A stretch of DNA of 64,000 nt from the NCBI GenBank assembly GCA_964613215.1, contig CAZTHK010000011.1, positions 1-64,000 on the forward strand. Direction: 5' to 3'. Shown here one piece after another: positions 37,161 through 46,782 of this stretch. Position 1 is the first letter of the stretch; the number at the start of each line of letters is the position of its first letter. Origin of the DNA: CAZTHK01 sp964613215. GTDB lineage: Bacteria; Krumholzibacteriota; Krumholzibacteriia; Krumholzibacteriales; CAZTHK01. Under the pieces are notes generated by a model. The model saw nothing but the letters and a program-made list of their open reading frames with translations, did no database searches and was not told the DNA's origin. The position numbers were made by a program, and so were the translations under genes.

Positions 37161-38492
37161 ATGTCATCCAGATATATGATGCCATTCCTGGGGATTCTGT
37201 TAATTTCAGCAACCATAACACATACCTCCGCGGCGGCGCAGCCCGATACAGTCTCGCACTACAGTTTGGATCCGGCCGTAAACAACTACGGATTGAGCTT
37301 CGGCAACTCCAGGAGATTGCGGGGGATCAGGATCAATCTGATAGACCGGGGAGTGGAGGAGGTTACCGGAATCAACCTGACCCTCTGGAAACCGGGGAGG
37401 AACCCTGATGCGCTGATCAGGGGCATCTCATTCGGTCTGGTAGCCCCCCGGGCTGACAGAATCTATGGATTATCCCTGGGAGCCGGGGGGGTGATAGCCG
37501 AATCTTCCCTGGGAGGAATCTTTCTGAGCGGGCTGGCCACAGTATCAGGGGAGATGACCGGGATAGGCATCAGCGGGCTGGCGGGTGTCAGCGGGGGCAG
37601 ATCCAGGGGGATATTCCTCAGCGGGCTGGCCAATGTTACTGATGGAGATGCAGATGGAATAATGGTGGGAGGCCTGGCCAACGTCTGCGACGGGGATGCC
37701 CGTGGAATAAATATAGGTGGATTGGCCAATGTGGCAGACGGAGATGCCCGGGGAATATCACTGGGAGGACTGGCCAATGTGGCCGATGGTGATGTGACCG
37801 GTATAATGATGGGGGGGATGGCCAATGTGGCCGACGGAGATATTACCGGTATATCCCTCGGCGGCCTGGCCAATGTCTGCGACGGAAATCTTACCGGAAT
37901 ATCAGCCGGAGGAATCTCGAATGTAGTCAGCGGGAATTTCAGGGGAGCGGGAATAGGAGGAGTGGCTCAGATAGTGAACGGCTCCTCAACCGGCCTGCAT
38001 ATTGGCGGGTTGAGTGTGGTGGGCAGGGACAACCTGACCGGGATCTCCCTTTCCGGCGGTCAGATAAAATCAAATTCCACGGTACGGGGACTCACTGCGG
38101 GAGCAATAGGCATGGTTTACGCCCAGTACCACCAGGAACTGGATTTACAGTATACCGGCCTGGAGGCGGACCGGTTTTCCGGAATAAACCTTCACGGTAT
38201 AGATATACAGGCGGATGAAAAAATGGAGTGGATATCCCTGGCGGGAATCTCACTCCGGGGAGGAGACATATACGGGCTGGCGGCATCATCCATTCTGTGC
38301 AACCCTGAAAACCTGCGGGGCTTCTCTGTATCATCGGTAAACTACTGCCGTTCCACCCAGGCCGGTTTGACGGTGGGGCTGTTCAACTACGCCAGCGAGC
38401 TTCATGGTATTCAGATAGGTCTTATAAATGTAGCCGGTAACAACTCCGCTCCCTTCAAGATACTTCCTCTGATCAATGCCAGCTTCGACTGA
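37161..38492 (+). CDS. Surface protein with 16-residue repeats (LA_2272-like)
   Basis: The protein is about 443 residues from the ATG at 37161, which has AAGGG upstream and is followed by a signal peptide (MSSRYMMPFLGILLISATIT). Residues about 124-298 consist of roughly eleven 16-residue units of the form GLANVADGDARGISLG, some with Cys (GLANVCDGD). The unit length and regular Gly and hydrophobic positions suggest a beta-solenoid. The C-terminus (AGLTVGLFNYASELHGIQIGLINVAGN ... PLINA) closely resembles the end of the LA_2272 surface-repeat family known from Leptospira and many FCB genomes. It is probably at the outer membrane or cell surface. No binding partner can be predicted. Confidence 0.8.
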   Translation: MSSRYMMPFLGILLISATITHTSAAAQPDTVSHYSLDPAVNNYGLSFGNSRRLRGIRINLIDRGVEEVTGINLTLWKPGRNPDALIRGISFGLVAPRADRIYGLSLGAGGVIAESSLGGIFLSGLATVSGEMTGIGISGLAGVSGGRSRGIFLSGLANVTDGDADGIMVGGLANVCDGDARGINIGGLANVADGDARGISLGGLANVADGDVTGIMMGGMANVADGDITGISLGGLANVCDGNLTGISAGGISNVVSGNFRGAGIGGVAQIVNGSSTGLHIGGLSVVGRDNLTGISLSGGQIKSNSTVRGLTAGAIGMVYAQYHQELDLQYTGLEADRFSGINLHGIDIQADEKMEWISLAGISLRGGDIYGLAASSILCNPENLRGFSVSSVNYCRSTQAGLTVGLFNYASELHGIQIGLINVAGNNSAPFKILPLINASFD

Positions 38493-38867
38493 GCCGTTTG
38501 AAACCCGGCCACTGGTTCGCTGACTCCGGCGAAGGACTGTTTCGGCCCGAAAACCATCACCCCCCGGAGGAGAGTTTCCCGGGCGGGCGGCCTGTTCTGC
38601 ACTCATTCCTGAAGAGATAAACAACCCCAATCCAATCCTGCTTTAATTCCGGTTATAGCTTCGGATTACTCTGATACTGATATCCCCCCTCCCGGTCAGT
38701 GCAAATTTTTATTATTATATCGCTATATTATTCTTTTCAGCTTGACATTCCCCCTCTCCGGAGCATTATCTTGATATACATAAAGTGGTGAGATGGACAT
38801 TATGATACAATGACATCTGATGCTGCCTGAGATATATTGAACCCTGTTGTTAGGGAGGGTGATGGAA
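38493..38867 (+). other. Intergenic region with a possible promoter
   Basis: These 375 bp precede the DUF4912-GH57-ligA series. A perfect TTGACA box lies at 38742-38747, but the -10 match downstream (TATCTT after 19 bp) is poor, so the promoter is tentative. No gene or RNA feature is evident. Confidence 0.35.
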
Positions 38868-40043
38868 ATGTTTGCCAAAGATCTTACAAAGATGAAAAAG
38901 AGCGATCTGCTGGATATGGCCAGATCAAAGGGACTCAAGGTTACTACCCGGATGAGAAAAGCCGAGATCATTGATGTCATTAAGAAGGGCAGTCCCAGGG
39001 TTTCAGAAACGGGGAAAAAGGCAGCTGCAAAAAGCAGCAGAAAAACCACCCGCCGCACCCGTCCGGCAGCAGGAAAAACCGGCGGAAAAAGAAGGAAAAG
39101 TAAAACCTCAGGCGGAAGCAGGCGGAAAAGGTCCGCTAAAAGCGTTCCTTCCGCTGAAGCAGCTCAACCGGAGGAAGAAACTATCCGCCAGAGAGCGGTA
39201 AGCGGAAAATACTACCTCGGCAAAACTGAAGAGGCCGCACCTCCCCTGGACACCACCACCCTTCCCGATAGCTACGGGGTCACCCGTATAGCAGCCATGG
39301 TGAGGGACCCCCACTGGATTTTTGCCTACTGGGAGGTGACCTCAGAGAGCTATCAGAAGCTCCGCGATGAATTCGGAAGGGAATGGCCGGATTGCAGGAT
39401 CATTATTAGAGTATACCGTACCGACCGGGACCCCGGAGAGCACTTTGATATCACCCTGGAGGGTGAAGCGAATAACTGGTACATCAGGGTTTCCCCCCAG
39501 GGACAGTACCGGATCTCCATAGGGGCTATAAGCAGCAAGGGAGAATTCCGGGAGGTTGCCTCCTCCAACACGGTGGAAACTCCCCGGGCCAGCATAAGTG
39601 ATGAGATCGACGAGAAGTGGATGGCTCCGGATGAATTCTATCACCGGGTGGTTATGGCCTCGGGCGGCTATGAGACCGCTCACACATCGTCTGCGGAACT
39701 GGGCGAGGCAGTCAGAAAACACCTGGCCGGGGAAATAAGCTCCGGCGCGGTATCAAGCTTCGGAAGCGGTGCTCTCAGAGGGGAGGAAGGGGAACGGGGT
39801 TTTTACCTCAGGGTAGCCACCGAGCTTATCCTGTACGGAGCAACTGAACCCGATGCAAAGGTAAAGGTAAAGGGGGAAGACATAGAGCTTCGCAGCGACG
39901 GGACCTTCTCGCTTCGCTTTGAGCTTCCTGACGGAGATCTGGACCTTCCTGTCACTGCGGTTTCAACCGATGGCATGGAGGAACGATCCGTTGACACCAG
40001 GGTAACCAAGACCTCCAAACAGAAGGAACCGGTGAAAAAATGA
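38868..40043 (+). CDS. Rho N-terminal-like plus DUF4912 protein
   Basis: The protein is about 391 residues from the ATG at 38868, which is 9 nt after GGGAGG; upstream in-frame TTG, GTG and ATG codons are less well placed. Residues 5-40 (KMKKSDLLDMARSKGLKVT ... KAEIIDVIKKG) form a Rho_N/SAP-like helical motif, followed by a Lys/Arg/Ser-rich linker (about 45-105). Residues 125-270 are DUF4912: RIAAMVRDPHWIFAYWEVT, CRIIIRVYRTD, NNWYIRVSPQGQYRISIGAI. It overlaps the GH57 gene by 4 bp. DUF4912 next to GH57 branching enzymes is a recurrent arrangement, so a role in glycogen metabolism is likely, but its activity is unknown. Confidence 0.85.
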   Translation: MFAKDLTKMKKSDLLDMARSKGLKVTTRMRKAEIIDVIKKGSPRVSETGKKAAAKSSRKTTRRTRPAAGKTGGKRRKSKTSGGSRRKRSAKSVPSAEAAQPEEETIRQRAVSGKYYLGKTEEAAPPLDTTTLPDSYGVTRIAAMVRDPHWIFAYWEVTSESYQKLRDEFGREWPDCRIIIRVYRTDRDPGEHFDITLEGEANNWYIRVSPQGQYRISIGAISSKGEFREVASSNTVETPRASISDEIDEKWMAPDEFYHRVVMASGGYETAHTSSAELGEAVRKHLAGEISSGAVSSFGSGALRGEEGERGFYLRVATELILYGATEPDAKVKVKGEDIELRSDGTFSLRFELPDGDLDLPVTAVSTDGMEERSVDTRVTKTSKQKEPVKK

Positions 40044-41629
40044 TTTCTAACCCAAAGGGCTTCCTATCACTGGTATTGCATGCCCATCTTCCCTATGTAA
40101 GACATCCGGAGTATGAACACTTTCTGGAGGAAGACTGGCTCTTCGAAGCTCTGACCGAAACCTACATTCCATTCATAGATATATTCGACCGGCTGATCGA
40201 GGACCAGGTGGACTTTCGCCTGACCATGTCAATCTCCCCTACCCTGGTATCCATGCTGGAGGATCCCCTCCTGCAGTACCGTTACCTTCGTCATCTGAAC
40301 AAACTCATCGATCTGGCCGGTAAGGAGATAGAACGTACCCGCTGGACCCCCCGGCTTAATGAACTGGCATTGATGTATCACTGGAAGTTCAGCCGGGCAA
40401 GGGAGATTTTCCTGGAGCGATACAACAGCCTCCTGATACCAGCATTCCGCCGCTATCAAAAGCTGGGAAAACTGGAGGTAATAACCTGTGCCGCCACTCA
40501 CGGCTTTCTCCCCCTTATGCAGAACCGCAATGCTGCCAGAGCCCAGATAGAAATCGCCGTTGCTAACCATTACAGACATTTCGGAGAGAAACCCAGGGGT
40601 ATCTGGCTGCCCGAATGCGGATATCAGCCCGGTCTGGATGAACTGCTCAAGGCCGCAGGGATAAAATACTTCTTTACCGACACCCATGGGATCCTGTTCG
40701 GATCACCCAGACCGCGTTACGGTGTTTTTGCTCCGGTGTACTGCCCCTCTGCAGTAGCTGCATTCGGGCGGGATATGGAATCATCCAAACAGGTATGGAG
40801 CGCCAGGGAAGGATACCCCGGCGACTACGATTACAGGGAATTCTACCGGGACATCGGGTTCGACCTGGACTATAACTATATCCGTCCATACCTTCACGGG
40901 GACGGTAACCGGATCAACCTGGGAATCAAATATCACCGGATAACCGGAGAAGGTGACTACAAGGATATCTACCGTCCCGCGGTAGCCAGAGAGAAGGCTG
41001 CCTCTCACGCCGGCAATTTCATGTTCAACCGGGAGAAACAGATCGAAAACCTCAACGATTTTCTGGGAATAAGACCAATTGTAGTCTCCCCCTATGATGC
41101 CGAGCTGTTCGGTCACTGGTGGTACGAGGGTCCTGACTGGGTGGAATTTCTGATGCGCAAGCTGCACTTCGACCAGTCGGTGATTCAGCCCATTACACCT
41201 TCGGAGTATCTGGAACGTAATCCCAGGCTTCAGGTAGTAACTCCCTCCATGTCCACCTGGGGCTACAAGGGATACAATGAGGTGTGGCTGGAGGGCAGCA
41301 ACGACTGGATATATCCCCATCTGCACATGATAGCCGACCGGATGGTCGAGCTGGCAAACCGCTATCCCCGGGCGGAGGGAATCGAGAAGAGAGCCCTGAA
41401 TCAGTCCGCCCGCGAACTCCTGCTGGCTCAGAGCAGCGACTGGGCCTTCATTATGAAGACCGGGACCATGGTGCAGTACGCTCACAAGAGAACCAAAAAC
41501 CATATCTCCCGTTTCAACCAGCTTTACCATGACATTACATCCGGAAGTATCAACAATCAATGGTTGAAAGAACTGGAGAATAGAGATAATATATTCCCCG
41601 ATATAGATTACCGCATTTACAGTGACTAA
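40040..41629 (+). CDS. GH57 glycoside hydrolase with DUF1957, probable 1,4-alpha-glucan branching enzyme
   Basis: This 529-residue protein has the GH57 N-terminal motif LVLHAHLPYVRHPEYEHFLEE, the catalytic nucleophile region GIWLPECGY (E192) and the acid/base region VSPYDAELFGHWWYEGPDW (D353). The C-terminal helical part (STWGYKGYNEVWLEGSNDW) is the DUF1957 domain. This layout and length match GH57 branching enzymes of the Thermococcus/Thermus type, which transfer alpha-1,4-glucan chains to form alpha-1,6 branches in glycogen. It is cytosolic. Its ATG overlaps the upstream DUF4912 stop, and the second GH57 gene starts 7 bp later, so the three form an operon. Confidence 0.85.
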   Translation: MISNPKGFLSLVLHAHLPYVRHPEYEHFLEEDWLFEALTETYIPFIDIFDRLIEDQVDFRLTMSISPTLVSMLEDPLLQYRYLRHLNKLIDLAGKEIERTRWTPRLNELALMYHWKFSRAREIFLERYNSLLIPAFRRYQKLGKLEVITCAATHGFLPLMQNRNAARAQIEIAVANHYRHFGEKPRGIWLPECGYQPGLDELLKAAGIKYFFTDTHGILFGSPRPRYGVFAPVYCPSAVAAFGRDMESSKQVWSAREGYPGDYDYREFYRDIGFDLDYNYIRPYLHGDGNRINLGIKYHRITGEGDYKDIYRPAVAREKAASHAGNFMFNREKQIENLNDFLGIRPIVVSPYDAELFGHWWYEGPDWVEFLMRKLHFDQSVIQPITPSEYLERNPRLQVVTPSMSTWGYKGYNEVWLEGSNDWIYPHLHMIADRMVELANRYPRAEGIEKRALNQSARELLLAQSSDWAFIMKTGTMVQYAHKRTKNHISRFNQLYHDITSGSINNQWLKELENRDNIFPDIDYRIYSD

Positions 41630-41635
41630 TATTAA

Positions 41636-44209
41636 ATGGACTCAAAACCAGAAAAGAAGTACCTCATCATCCACGGGCATTTCTATCAACCTCCCAGGGA
41701 GAATCCCTGGACCGAGAGGATCGACAGGCAACCCAGCGCCTCTCCCTACCACGACTGGAATGAGAGAATAACCTCTGAATGTTACCGTCCCAATACCTGC
41801 TCCAGGCGGCTGGACTGGTATGGAAGAATCAACAGAATAACCAACAACTACCGGAGTATCAGCTTCAATTTCGGCCCCACCATCTTCTCCTGGCTGGAGG
41901 CCAATGACCCGGAAACTTACTCCGCCATACTGGAAGCCGACCGGGAGAGTGTGGAGAAGTATGACGGACACGGTAATGCCATAGCCCAGGTTTACAACCA
42001 CATCATCATGCCCCTGGCCGACAGAGCCGACCAGGAGACCCAGATACGATGGGGGATGGGAGATTTCCTGCACCGTTTCGGCAGGGAGCCGGAGGGTATA
42101 TGGCTGGCCGAAACCGCCATTAATGAAACCACCCTGGAGATACTTATTGACTTCGGCTTCAGATTCATCATCCTGGCCCCTCATCAGGCCGCCAGAATAC
42201 GCCCCCTGGACAGGAGTACGGGATGGAAGAATGTTTCGGACGGCTCCGTAGCCACAGGTTTCCCCTACCGCTGTTTCGGCCGGAGAAGACCGGGGAGGCG
42301 CAAAAGGGACCGCTACATCGACATCTTCTTCTATGACTCCCCCCTGGCCAACGACATCAGCTTCAATCATCTGCTCAGGGATGGGGAAGCATTCGCCGAT
42401 GCCATCGAGGCAGCCTACCCCCGTTGCGGAAATGATCTGGTGATAATTGCCTCCGACGGAGAGGTGTACGGTCATCACGAACCCTTCGCCGACATGGCCC
42501 TGGCCTATCTGATAGAAAAGGCAGCACCGGAGCGGGAGATAGAGATGGTAAATCCAGCCTGGTATCTGGATCATCATCAGCCAACCATGGAAGTCCAGAT
42601 AAAGAGGGGCAGCAACGGAGAGGGAACCGCCTGGTCCTGCGCACATGGAGTGGGAAGATGGAAGGAGGACTGCGGATGCAGCACCGGTGGGCCGCCGGAG
42701 TGGAATCAGAAGTGGCGCAAACCTCTGAGGGAGGGCCTTAATGAGTTAAGGGACCAGATCAGGGTAATAATGGAAAGGGAGTGCGGTAATATCCTGGAAG
42801 ATCCATACCAGGCCAGGGATGACTACATAAATGTTATCAGAGAGCGTTCGGATAAGATGATCGACAGATTCATCTCCGGTCACACATCCAGGGAAATTAC
42901 CCCGGTGGAGAAGAGTACCATACTTTCACAGATGGAAGCTCAGCGTCACGCCATGCTCATGTTCACCTCCTGTGGATGGTTCTTCAACGATATATCAGGA
43001 CTGGAAACCGTCCAGATCCTAAAATATGCCGGCCGGGCAATCCAGCTGGCAGGGGATGAAAAGACACAGAAGCATCTGAGAAACACCCTCCTGGATAATC
43101 TATACCCGGCCCAGAGCAACATTCCGGAGAAGGGTACCGGGGAAACGGTCTACCGCCAGTCGATGGACCAGGCAGCCGTGGATTATCCCTTTTTCGCCTT
43201 CCAGTACATGGTGAACAGTTTCTACCTGGAGGGGGAAGAAAGCACAACCATCTTCGGCCACCACCTGAAAAAAATCCGCGGTATAGAGAGGGAACTGGAG
43301 AATTTCAGGTCAAGGCTCTACCTGGTGGAACTGGTCTGCCGTTACACCCTGGAAAAGAAGATATTCAACTGCCTGCTTATGATAGAGGAGAATTCCGGCG
43401 CCACCTGCCTGATCGGGGAATCCGGGGAAGCTGCCGGGGGAGATTATCAATCCCCCCGGGAAAGGGAAAAATTCCAGCAGGTGGCTTCCCTCATGGAGGA
43501 ATCACCTCCCGGTATATCCACAGACGAACTATCCCGTAAGGCAAAAGGCTTTCTCCCCTGCACATTCACCCTGGATGATCTGTTCAGGGAGGAAAAGGAG
43601 GAGGTAGTTTCCACCATTATTTCAGATACCATGGAGCAATCCATGGATAGCTTCAGGGAGATATATGAGAATGTAAGGGACAGAATAATGCTGATAAGGC
43701 AACATCACCTGGATCCTCCCCATCAATTCCTGGTACCTGCCGAAATATATCTGGAGCACCGCCTCTCCATGGCCGGGGATAAGCTTGCCCGGCGGAAAGA
43801 TCAGACCAATACGGGGGAGATAGAGGAGATAATTGCCGAGGCTGACAAACTGGCTATACCCGTGGACAGGGGCACATTATGCCATACCTTTACAGAACTT
43901 ATTGCAGAGGGGATCAGGACCCTTTCAGAGGAAACCCGCCCCCGGGCCTCCAGAGCCTTTCTTTATCTGGTTGATACCGCTGACCGCCTCTCCATTCCTC
44001 TGGATGACACCGTCATACAGAATGAAATATGCCTTCTGCTGACCGTAACCATCGAACCTATTATCGAGTCAGTGAACCTGGAGGAATTGTCCCAGCCGGA
44101 AAGGGAAGCCCTGGAGGATGTATTGGAACTCTCCGGCAGGTTTAACTTCAACCTGGACCGGTTGCGTGATTACCTTGGAACACCCGGGCGGGAAACGGAA
44201 CCTGAATAG
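41636..44209 (+). CDS. GH57-like protein with DUF3536
   Basis: The protein has 857 residues. The N-terminal half is a GH57-type barrel: IIHGHFYQPPRENPW, the probable nucleophile E159 in GIWLAETAINE and the probable acid D274 in IIASDGEVYGHHEPF. From about residue 290 the sequence follows the DUF3536 family (WSCAHGVGRWKEDCGCSTGG, MFTSCGWFFNDISGLETVQ). The final 300 residues are mostly helical and variable. Its enzymatic specificity is not established; being in one transcript with a branching-enzyme homologue, it probably acts on alpha-glucans. No signal peptide is present. It has no clear ribosome binding site and may rely on coupling with the preceding gene. Confidence 0.8.
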   Translation: MDSKPEKKYLIIHGHFYQPPRENPWTERIDRQPSASPYHDWNERITSECYRPNTCSRRLDWYGRINRITNNYRSISFNFGPTIFSWLEANDPETYSAILEADRESVEKYDGHGNAIAQVYNHIIMPLADRADQETQIRWGMGDFLHRFGREPEGIWLAETAINETTLEILIDFGFRFIILAPHQAARIRPLDRSTGWKNVSDGSVATGFPYRCFGRRRPGRRKRDRYIDIFFYDSPLANDISFNHLLRDGEAFADAIEAAYPRCGNDLVIIASDGEVYGHHEPFADMALAYLIEKAAPEREIEMVNPAWYLDHHQPTMEVQIKRGSNGEGTAWSCAHGVGRWKEDCGCSTGGPPEWNQKWRKPLREGLNELRDQIRVIMERECGNILEDPYQARDDYINVIRERSDKMIDRFISGHTSREITPVEKSTILSQMEAQRHAMLMFTSCGWFFNDISGLETVQILKYAGRAIQLAGDEKTQKHLRNTLLDNLYPAQSNIPEKGTGETVYRQSMDQAAVDYPFFAFQYMVNSFYLEGEESTTIFGHHLKKIRGIERELENFRSRLYLVELVCRYTLEKKIFNCLLMIEENSGATCLIGESGEAAGGDYQSPREREKFQQVASLMEESPPGISTDELSRKAKGFLPCTFTLDDLFREEKEEVVSTIISDTMEQSMDSFREIYENVRDRIMLIRQHHLDPPHQFLVPAEIYLEHRLSMAGDKLARRKDQTNTGEIEEIIAEADKLAIPVDRGTLCHTFTELIAEGIRTLSEETRPRASRAFLYLVDTADRLSIPLDDTVIQNEICLLLTVTIEPIIESVNLEELSQPEREALEDVLELSGRFNFNLDRLRDYLGTPGRETEPE

Positions 44210-44232
44210 AATCCCTCCACCTTAACTTAAAG

Positions 44233-46236
44233 ATGAAAAAGAACGAAGCAAAAAAAAGAATTGCACAGCTCCGGAAAGAGATCAGGACTCACGATCATCT
44301 CTACTATGTGAAGAACAAACCACGTATCGCAGATGCGGAATACGACCGGCTCAGAAGAGAGCTGGAAGAGCTGGAAGAACAATTCCCCGGTCTTATAACC
44401 CCTGATTCCCCCACCCGCAGGGTGGGAGCCCCGCCCCTTCCGGAACTTTCTTCAGTGGAACACCTCCAGCCCATGTTGAGCCTCGACTCCTCCACCCAGA
44501 CAGATCAGGTCCGGCTGTTCGATGAAAGGATTAAACGGCTGCTAAAAGTGGACCGGGTGGAGTACTACGCCGAACCAAAATTCGACGGACTCTCATTGGA
44601 GCTGATATACCGCAACGGCATCTTCCGGCAGGGCTCCACCCGCGGAGACGGGCTAAGGGGAGAGGATATTACTCCCAACACAAGAACCATAGGAGCGGTT
44701 CCCCTCAGGCTGAGGGAAGAAGACCCACCCTCTCTCCTGTCCATCCGGGGGGAAGCTCTGATGCCGCTGAAGGGATTCCAGCAACTCAACCGCCACCTCA
44801 CCCGGAAAGGCAGGGAGGGATTTGCCAACCCCCGCAATGCCGCAGCCGGTTCCCTGCGCCAGCTGGACAGCAGTATAACCGCACGGCGTCCCCTTACCTT
44901 CTTCGCCTACGGAATAATGGCCATGGAGGGAATTTCCCTGCCGGACCGGCACAACCTGGAGTTGGAGCTCATGAAGAGATGGGGTTTCCGGGTGGACAGT
45001 CACAGGCAGCTGTGCAGTACCATCGGCCAGGCCATAGAGTTTCACCGGCAGCTTGCCGGAAAAAGGGATGACCTTCCCTTTGAAATCGACGGGGTAGTAA
45101 TCCAGGTCAACTCCAGGGAATTACGAGAGAGACTGGGAGTTAAGACACGCTCCCCCCGCTGGGCCTTTGCCCACAAGTTCGAACCACGCCGTGAGATTAC
45201 CACAGTAGAGGATATAGTGGTTCAGGTAGGCAGGACCGGCAAGCTGACCCCGGTTGCGCTGCTGAAGCCGGTGGATGTAGGGGGAGTAACAGTAAGCAGG
45301 GCCACCCTCCACAATGCCGGCGAGGTGGATAAGAAGGATATAAGAGAGGGTGACCGGGTAAGGATAGAGCGGGCCGGAGATGTTATCCCGGCGGTGGTGG
45401 AGAGGGTGGATTCCGGCCGGGGAGGCAGGGGAAAGAAATTCACCATGCCGGATAGATGTCCCGTCTGCGGATCCCCGGTGGAGCAGGAGGGGGCTTATCA
45501 CTTCTGCACCGGAGGTTTACTCTGCGAGGCCCAGCTCAAGAAGGGGATAGAGCATTTTGTATCCCGGGCGGCCCTGGACATAGAGGGCCTGGGAACAAAA
45601 ACGGTAGACCGGTTTGTAGAGATAGGTCTGCTTAAAAATGTTGTCGATATATTCAGGCTGAAACGGGACGATCTGATGGAGCTGGAGGGATTCGACCGGA
45701 AATCAGTGGACAATCTCCTGAGTGCAATAAGGGAAAAGAAGGAGGTGGAGCTTTCCAGGTTCATCTATGCCCTGGGGATAAGAAATGTGGGAGAACATGT
45801 GGCCGGGCTTCTGGCCAGTCACTTCGGCTCTCTGGAGGCGGTAACGGAGGCGGATGCCGGAGGGCTGGAGGAGATAGAGGGAATAGGCCCGGGGGTAGCC
45901 AGAAGCATATCCCTGTTCTTCTCAGACCCCGGCAATTCAGCTACCATACATGAACTTCTGGAGGAGGGGGTGACGGTAAAGGAACAGCGGATCGAGGGCG
46001 GGGAAATGCCTCTGGAGGGCAGGAAATTCGTGCTGACCGGTTCGCTGCAAGGTTTTACCAGAAGTGAAGCTTCCAGCTTGATAAAGAAGCTGGGGGGCAG
46101 AACCACCTCCACGGTAAGCTCAGAGACAGACTATCTGGTGGCGGGGGAAAATCCCGGCTCCAAACTGGACAGGGCCAGAGACCTGGGGGTCACCATCCTG
46201 ACTGAAGAAGAATTCAAGAATCTGATTAATAGATAG
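44233..46236 (+). CDS. ligA: NAD-dependent DNA ligase LigA
   Basis: The protein has 667 residues, the normal length. The adenylation lysine is K116 in AEPKFDGLSLE. The nucleotidyltransferase motifs continue with RGDGLRGEDITPNT and GEALMP, an OB fold follows, then a four-cysteine zinc finger (CPVCGSPV ... CTGGLLC), helix-hairpin-helix repeats (LEEIEGIGPGVARSI) and a C-terminal BRCT domain (GRKFVLTGSLQGFTRSEA). It seals nicks in replication and repair using NAD+. It follows the DUF3536 gene by 23 bp and may be co-transcribed with the glucan genes. No strong ribosome binding site is seen before the ATG. Confidence 0.97.
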   Translation: MKKNEAKKRIAQLRKEIRTHDHLYYVKNKPRIADAEYDRLRRELEELEEQFPGLITPDSPTRRVGAPPLPELSSVEHLQPMLSLDSSTQTDQVRLFDERIKRLLKVDRVEYYAEPKFDGLSLELIYRNGIFRQGSTRGDGLRGEDITPNTRTIGAVPLRLREEDPPSLLSIRGEALMPLKGFQQLNRHLTRKGREGFANPRNAAAGSLRQLDSSITARRPLTFFAYGIMAMEGISLPDRHNLELELMKRWGFRVDSHRQLCSTIGQAIEFHRQLAGKRDDLPFEIDGVVIQVNSRELRERLGVKTRSPRWAFAHKFEPRREITTVEDIVVQVGRTGKLTPVALLKPVDVGGVTVSRATLHNAGEVDKKDIREGDRVRIERAGDVIPAVVERVDSGRGGRGKKFTMPDRCPVCGSPVEQEGAYHFCTGGLLCEAQLKKGIEHFVSRAALDIEGLGTKTVDRFVEIGLLKNVVDIFRLKRDDLMELEGFDRKSVDNLLSAIREKKEVELSRFIYALGIRNVGEHVAGLLASHFGSLEAVTEADAGGLEEIEGIGPGVARSISLFFSDPGNSATIHELLEEGVTVKEQRIEGGEMPLEGRKFVLTGSLQGFTRSEASSLIKKLGGRTTSTVSSETDYLVAGENPGSKLDRARDLGVTILTEEEFKNLINR

Positions 46237-46328
46237 AGCCTCTCCTGCCTTAACCCAATAGTACCGTCCTTAACCTGATTTAACCCAGTTTTAATCAATA
46301 AAATCTCACCCTGCAGGCACCATATAAA

Positions 46329-46353
46329 CAAAAAAACCACCGGATAAGTGGTG
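46329..46353 (-). terminator. Minus-strand terminator
   Basis: Read on the minus strand, ACCAC/GTGGT with a 7-nt loop is followed by seven T. It would end the transcript of the lipoprotein and small membrane genes at 46530-47604. Confidence 0.55.
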
Positions 46354-46400
46354 TAATCATGGCAGGTTGATTCAGGCCCGGCCGTCCGGTTATTATAAAC

Positions 46401-46440
46401 GGCCGCCGGGGAGGATAATTTATAATCTTCTCCGGCGGCC
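46401..46440. other. Long hairpin downstream of ligA
   Basis: A 16-bp stem (46401-46416 with 46425-46440) has two G-T type mismatches, an 8-nt A/T loop and nine G-C pairs at its base. It lacks a T run, so it may be a transcript-end stabiliser or bidirectional barrier between convergent ligA and the 46530 gene. Three TTAACC words occur at 46246-46292 just before it, with no known meaning. Confidence 0.5.
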
Positions 46441-46529
46441 ATCATTCCATCCCTGACGGATGATCATACTCAACCGGCCCCGGGATCACCCGCAATTAAG
46501 CCGGGCTGTATATAATCCCGGACCGGTGC

Positions 46530-46769
46530 TCAGGTCTTTTCAGCACCCTTACTGCTCTTTCGCACCAGCAGAGCCATTCCGATTACAGCCGAAACGGCGC
46601 CCAGTACTGTGCCGGTCCGGCTCCAGCTATGAACAATCGCCAGAACCACCGGCCATATCAGTACCATCCCGTAAACATTCAGCTTAACCCCGGCACTCAT
46701 TCTGAGTACGTAATAAATCAGCAGGGTTACCGCCATCAGGACTACTACTGTATAAATCTCGCTATTCAT
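46530..46769 (-). CDS. Small two-helix membrane protein, unknown
   Basis: This 79-residue protein has two or three hydrophobic helices (VVVLMAVTLLIYYVL, MVLIWPVVLAIVHSW, GAVSAVIGMALLV) and a basic C-terminus. I do not recognise the family. A strong AGGAGGT ribosome binding site 5 nt before the ATG and the 13-bp spacing after the lipoprotein gene support it as a real gene, co-transcribed with that lipoprotein. Confidence 0.6.
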   Translation of the reverse strand: MNSEIYTVVVLMAVTLLIYYVLRMSAGVKLNVYGMVLIWPVVLAIVHSWSRTGTVLGAVSAVIGMALLVRKSSKGAEKT

Positions 46770-46782
46770 ATAGTACCTCCTA

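Noticed and set aside
37524..38060. The 48-bp tandem coding repeats as a CRISPR array
   Set aside because: The units are contiguous without spacers, diverge at the DNA level and are in one protein frame.
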